Part shown: piece after piece, positions 61,015 to 64,000 of the stretch
How the letters are laid out: each line of letters starts with the position of its first letter
Numbering within the stretch: position 1 is the first letter of the stretch
Assembly: GCF_001514145.1 (NCBI RefSeq)
Contig: NZ_KQ948661.1
Coordinates: 372,001 to 436,000 of the forward strand
DNA length: 64,000 bases
Source: Streptomyces canus
GTDB taxonomy: Bacteria > Actinomycetota > Actinomycetes > Streptomycetales > Streptomycetaceae
Direction: 5' to 3'
Translations under genes and position numbers: made by a program
The notes under the pieces: generated by a model
Databases searched by the model: none
What the model was told of the DNA's origin: nothing
What the model saw: only the letters and a program-made list of their open reading frames with translations

Positions 61015-61874
61015 CCCGCGCAGACCGGTCCGATGCCGCGACCGAGACCCTCCGGGGCGGGCCGCGGCGCCGGCGTGTCCGGACGGGTGCGGTCGGCCGC
61101 GGTGTGCCGCTGCCATTGCTGGTGCCGGCGCTGATCGGTCTGGCGTTCCTGATCGTGCCGCTGGTCGCGCTTCTCGTACGGGCGCCCTGGCGCAGCATGC
61201 CCGAGCAGCTGACCAGCGCCGATGTGTGGCAGGCGCTGCAGTTGTCCCTGGTCTGCGCCACGGCCGCCACCGCGGTGTGCCTGGTCCTCGGGGTTCCGCT
61301 GGCCTGGCTGCTGGCCCGCGTCGAGTTCCCCGGCCGCGGCCTGGTCCGGGCCCTGGTGACCCTGCCGCTCGTCCTGCCGCCGGTCGTCGGCGGTGTCGCG
61401 CTGCTCATGGCGCTGGGCCGCAACGGGGTCGTGGGCCGGTGGCTCGACGCCTGGTTCGGGATCACCCTTCCCTTCACCACGGCCGGGGTCGTGGTCGCCG
61501 AGGCGTTCGTCGCGATGCCGTTCCTCGTCATCAGCGTGGAGGGCACCCTGCGGGCCGCCGACCCGCGGTACGAGGAGGCGGCGACGACCCTGGGCGCCTC
61601 CCGCTTCACCGCGTTCCGCCGGGTCACGCTGCCGCTGATCGCACCGGGCATCGCTGCGGGCGCGGTACTGGCCTGGGCGCGGGCGCTGGGCGAGTTCGGT
61701 GCGACGATCACTTTCGCGGGCAACTTCCCGGGCCGTACCCAGACCATGCCGCTCGCCGTTTACCTCGCCCTCCAGAGCGACCCGGAGGCGGCCGTCGCCC
61801 TCAGCCTGGTCCTCCTGGCCGTGTCCGTGGCGGTGCTGGCGGGGCTGCGCGATCGTTGGATGTCGGCGGGATGA
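61011..61874 (+). CDS. modB: molybdate ABC transporter permease ModB
   Basis: 287 aa, about six helices. The EAA loop YEEAATTLGASRFTAFRRVTLPLIAPGI and the ARALGEFGATITFAGNFPGRTQTMPLAVYL block are diagnostic for ModB. The GTG at 61011 overlaps the modA stop by 4 bases. The basic N-terminus (RGGPRRRRVRTG) stays in the cytosol. Its own stop overlaps the ATG of the 60-codon ORF at 61871. Confidence 0.93.
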   Translation: MTRADRSDAATETLRGGPRRRRVRTGAVGRGVPLPLLVPALIGLAFLIVPLVALLVRAPWRSMPEQLTSADVWQALQLSLVCATAATAVCLVLGVPLAWLLARVEFPGRGLVRALVTLPLVLPPVVGGVALLMALGRNGVVGRWLDAWFGITLPFTTAGVVVAEAFVAMPFLVISVEGTLRAADPRYEEAATTLGASRFTAFRRVTLPLIAPGIAAGAVLAWARALGEFGATITFAGNFPGRTQTMPLAVYLALQSDPEAAVALSLVLLAVSVAVLAGLRDRWMSAG

Positions 61875-62053
61875 GCGACATGGGTGGCGGCGGGGCGGGC
61901 GGGGTCGGTGGTGGGGGCACTGCCGGCGCCGGTGAAGGCAGGGCCTGCGGCAGAGAGGTCCGGCGGCCCGGACCGGTGACAGCCGGGACCAGTGACAGCC
62001 GACCGGCAGGAGCACGATGCGACGGCCGACGGGGAGCGGAGGGCGCCCGATGA
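61871..62053 (+). CDS. 60-codon ORF bridging modB and modC
   Basis: The frame starts with ATG overlapping the modB stop (ATGA, 61871-61874) and ends with TGA overlapping the modC start (ATGA, 62050-62053). The peptide MSDMGGGGAGGVGGGGTAGAGEGRACGRE... is Gly- and Arg-rich with two Cys. Third-position GC (about 70%) is well below neighbouring genes and an AGA codon occurs, so it may be untranslated spacer or serve only to carry ribosomes from modB to modC. No family match recognised. Confidence 0.3.
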   Translation: MSDMGGGGAGGVGGGGTAGAGEGRACGREVRRPGPVTAGTSDSRPAGARCDGRRGAEGAR

Positions 62054-63141
62054 TCGAGAAGACCCAAGCCACCGCCCCCGGCATCCGCCCCGGCACCGCC
62101 CCCGACGGCCTCGACGCACGTCTCGTGGTGGACCGCGGGGTCTTCCGCCTCGACGTCTCGCTCACCGTCGCTCCCGGCGAAGTGGTCGCCCTCCTCGGCC
62201 CGAACGGTGCCGGAAAGACCACCGCCCTGCGCGCACTCGCCGGTCTGACCCCGCTCACCGACGGTCATCTACGGCTGGACGGCACCGCGTTGGAGCGCAC
62301 GCCGCCGGAATCCCGTCCCGTCGGCGTCGTCTTCCAGGACTATCTGCTCTTCCCGCACCTCACCGCCCTCGACAACGTCGCGTTCGGCCCGCGCTGTCAG
62401 GGCGCGAGCAAGGCGGTGGCGCGGGCCCGGGCCGCCGCATGGCTGGAGCGCATGGGTCTCGCCGCCCACGCGGGCGCCAAGCCCCGCAAGTTGTCCGGCG
62501 GCCAGGCCCAACGTGTGGCCCTGGCCCGCGCGTTGGCGACCCACCCCCGGCTGCTGCTCCTCGACGAGCCCCTGGCCGCCCTCGACGCCCGCACCCGGCT
62601 CGAGGTCCGTGCCCAACTGCGGCGCCACCTGGCCGAGTTCGAGGCCGTCGCCGTACTCGTCACGCACGACCCGCTGGACGCCATGGTCCTTGCCGACCGT
62701 CTGGTGGTCGTCGAGCACGGCGAGGTCGTCCAGGAGGGCGCCCCGTCCCACATCGCCCGCCATCCGCGCACCGACTACATCGCCCAGTTGGTCGGCCTGA
62801 ACCTCTACCGGGGCGAGGCCGACGGTCACACGGTCCGCCTCGAAGCCGGACCCGCGCTCACCACCACGGACGACCTCTCCGGACCCGTGTTCGTCGCCTT
62901 CCCGCCGAGCGCCGTGACCCTCTACCGTGAACCGCCCGCCGGCTCCAGCGCCCGCAACCACTGGCGCTGCGAGGTGGCCGGCCTGGAGACCCACGGCGAC
63001 CAGATCCGCGCCGACCTCAGCGGCGAGCTCCCCCTCGCAGCGGACCTCACCACGGTGGCCGCGGCGGAACTCGACCTGCACCCGGGCGCGGAGGTCTGGG
63101 CGGCGGTGAAGGCGGCGCAGACGCACGCGTATCCCGTCTGA
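62050..63141 (+). CDS. modC: molybdate ABC transporter ATP-binding protein ModC
   Basis: 363 aa. ABC cassette 1-235: Walker A GPNGAGKTT, Q-loop VVFQDYLLFPHLTALDNVAFG, signature LSGGQAQRVALARALA, Walker B LLLLDEPLAALD, switch His in VTHDPLDAM. The C-terminal 120 residues (VGLNLYRGEADGHTVRLEAG...; HWRCEVAGLETHGDQIRADLSG...VWAAVKAAQTHAYPV) form a TOBE/Mop-type regulatory domain that senses molybdate. The ATG at 62050 has GGAGGG 6 bases upstream. It is separated from modB by 175 bp. Confidence 0.93.
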   Translation: MIEKTQATAPGIRPGTAPDGLDARLVVDRGVFRLDVSLTVAPGEVVALLGPNGAGKTTALRALAGLTPLTDGHLRLDGTALERTPPESRPVGVVFQDYLLFPHLTALDNVAFGPRCQGASKAVARARAAAWLERMGLAAHAGAKPRKLSGGQAQRVALARALATHPRLLLLDEPLAALDARTRLEVRAQLRRHLAEFEAVAVLVTHDPLDAMVLADRLVVVEHGEVVQEGAPSHIARHPRTDYIAQLVGLNLYRGEADGHTVRLEAGPALTTTDDLSGPVFVAFPPSAVTLYREPPAGSSARNHWRCEVAGLETHGDQIRADLSGELPLAADLTTVAAAELDLHPGAEVWAAVKAAQTHAYPV

Positions 63142-63149
63142 GACGGCTC

Positions 63150-63174
63150 CGGGTGACCGGTCCCTGTTCACCCG
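63150..63174 (+). terminator. weak terminator-like hairpin after modC
   Basis: CGGGTGA (63150-63156) pairs with TCACCCG (63168-63174), 11-base loop, 8 bases past the modC stop. Short stem, so only a candidate. Confidence 0.4.
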
Positions 63175-63267
63175 AACGGCCGCCCGGAGAAGCTGCCCGG
63201 TCTGCCTCTTCCTAGCGTGAGGGCATGCAGCGTGCGCCCGGCCGCAGCACCGCAGGAGGAGCAGACC

Positions 63268-63321
63268 ATGACCCCGGCCCCCCTCGACCACCCCTGCGCC
63301 GCGGCGTCGGCCGTCCGATGA
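63268..63321 (+). CDS. 17-codon leader ORF coupled to the next small gene
   Basis: ATG at 63268 has an excellent ribosome site (GGAGGAG, 6 bases before). It reads MTPAPLDHPCAAASAVR and stops with TGA at 63319-63321, overlapping the ATG of the next ORF at 63318 (ATGA). The strong ribosome site belongs to this short ORF rather than to the downstream one, suggesting a translated leader peptide that controls it. Confidence 0.45.
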   Translation: MTPAPLDHPCAAASAVR

Positions 63322-63524
63322 CGGCCGCGGACCCCACCCCCGCGCTGCGCTGCGCGAGCCGGTACTCCGGCCCTCGGGACGGCGAGGAGTGCGGGGCCCG
63401 CGCCCGGTTCGAGATCTCCTGTCACGCGCGGCCACCGCTGCTCGTGTGTCCTCAACACCTGGGCCCCGCACTGCTGTTGGCCGAAGGTGTGCTGTGGCCC
63501 CCGGAGATCAGACTGGTGCGGTGA
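63318..63524 (+). CDS. small Cys-rich hypothetical protein
   Basis: 68 aa, MTAADPTPALRCASRYSGPRDGEECGARARFEISCHARPPLLVCPQHLGPALLLAEGVLWPPEIRLVR. Four Cys and two His (C...C...CHA...CPQH) could bind a metal. No own ribosome site; the start overlaps the leader ORF stop. A frame open from 63225 exists, but its N-terminal part is Arg/Pro-rich and unlikely to be coding. Unknown function. Confidence 0.5.
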   Translation: MTAADPTPALRCASRYSGPRDGEECGARARFEISCHARPPLLVCPQHLGPALLLAEGVLWPPEIRLVR

Positions 63525-63569
63525 GCTGCCGACGGGTGAGCGGGTCCCGCCGGCACACGTGGGCCGCGC

Positions 63570-64000
63570 TCAGCCCTTCGTCAACGTGACGTCCTGCTGC
63601 GCGGCCGCGTGGAAGAGGGGCAGCGGGAGGCCGCCCTCGGGGCTGAGTTCCATGAGGGTGGCCTCGACGTGGGCCTGGCCCGGTTCCAGGGCGTCGGAGC
63701 CGGGCTTGCCGGTGTTCTCCCAGCTGTGCTCCACGCCGTCGCACACCGCGCGGGTGCCGCCGATGCCGTGTCGGAGCAACGGGGAGCTCTGGCTCACGGA
63801 GGAGCTCACGAACACGGGACCCGTACTGTCGGCGCAGCGGTAGGTACCGGACAGGGTCACGGTGCCGTCCTCGGCGATACGGCCGACGGAGCCGACGGTG
63901 ACGGTGTCGGACGGGTCGGCGCTCGCGGGCGGCGCCGGGGCTGCCAGCAGGAACAGCGCCGCACCGGCAGCGGTGGCGAGGGCGGAGCGCAGGAGCAGGG
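63570..64000 (-). CDS. secreted DUF6299-type protein (5' end outside window)
   Basis: The frame is open to the window edge, so the start is beyond 64000. Readable from the edge: a signal-peptide core (LLLRSALATAAGAALFLLAAPAPPASA) then DPSDTVTVGSVGRIAEDGTVTLSGTYRCADSTGPVFVSSSVSQSSPLLRHGIGGTRAVCDGVEHSWENTG..., ending FHAAAQQDVTLTKG. Two Cys about 38 residues apart could form a disulfide in an Ig-like beta-sandwich. The pattern fits DUF6299 proteins, secreted and uncharacterised, frequent in Streptomyces. Confidence 0.75.
   Translation of the reverse strand, partial: LLLRSALATAAGAALFLLAAPAPPASADPSDTVTVGSVGRIAEDGTVTLSGTYRCADSTGPVFVSSSVSQSSPLLRHGIGGTRAVCDGVEHSWENTGKPGSDALEPGQAHVEATLMELSPEGGLPLPLFHAAAQQDVTLTKG

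Overview
The window is actinobacterial chromosome, almost certainly Streptomyces. GC is very high, most third codon positions are G or C, GTG starts and GTGA/ATGA stop-start overlaps are common, and the genes are typical of the genus (ROK regulator, ngcEFG- and xylFGH-type sugar importers, CebR-type operator, HTH-MurA fusion, aconitase A). From memory, the order thiolase/fadB - permease - dxs - xylHGF - rok7B7 - ngcGFE - acnA - murA matches S. coelicolor from about SCO6027 down to SCO5998; this was not searched.

1-8.8 kb: the 3' end of a LacI-family regulator; the fadA-fadB beta-oxidation operon with a 16-bp terminator; a beta-propeller-like protein; a small NYN/PIN-like protein; a GT39-type membrane glycosyltransferase; and an APC amino-acid permease. 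8.8-19.6 kb: dxs (MEP isoprenoid pathway), the xylose-type importer xylF/xylG/xylH, the ROK regulator rok7B7, and the chito-oligosaccharide-type importer ngcEFG. A DasR-like site overlaps the ngcE promoter.

19.6-40.8 kb is a carbohydrate-degradation island. A GH92 alpha-mannosidase and a GH67 alpha-glucuronidase run rightward. They meet a leftward operon encoding two permeases, a solute-binding lipoprotein, a GH39 beta-xylosidase, a DUF624 protein and a GH42 beta-galactosidase. Next come a CE7 acetylxylan esterase, a second GH92 enzyme, and an AA10 LPMO with a CBM2 domain. The enzymes suit deacetylated, glucuronidated xylan fragments, mannosylated glycans and cellulose. Three operator types mark separate control circuits: GACAACGTTGTC at both GH92 genes, TTACCGGTAA plus CGAAACTTTCG at the transporter operon, and a perfect CebR box at the LPMO. 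Uma2 and HD-domain genes follow.

41-51 kb: a PknD-like membrane Ser/Thr kinase with an outer propeller, a two-component pair, aconitase A with iron-box-like and 18-bp palindromic sites upstream, a DUF4236 miniprotein, and an XRE-HTH/MurA fusion whose upstream dyad shares half-sites with the aconitase palindrome. 51-55 kb: a decayed secreted-protein gene (one stop, two frameshifts) behind a DUF6114 membrane gene, then an MFS exporter and its TetR regulator sharing AAACNGATCNGTTT operators. 55-64 kb: a secreted BNR-repeat protein, a lipoprotein, an HTH-Mop molybdate-binding protein, an M24 peptidase-like protein, modA-modB-(60-codon ORF)-modC, a 17-codon leader ORF coupled to a small Cys-rich ORF, and a truncated DUF6299-type secreted protein.

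No tRNA, rRNA, CRISPR array, insertion sequence, integrase or attachment site was recognised.
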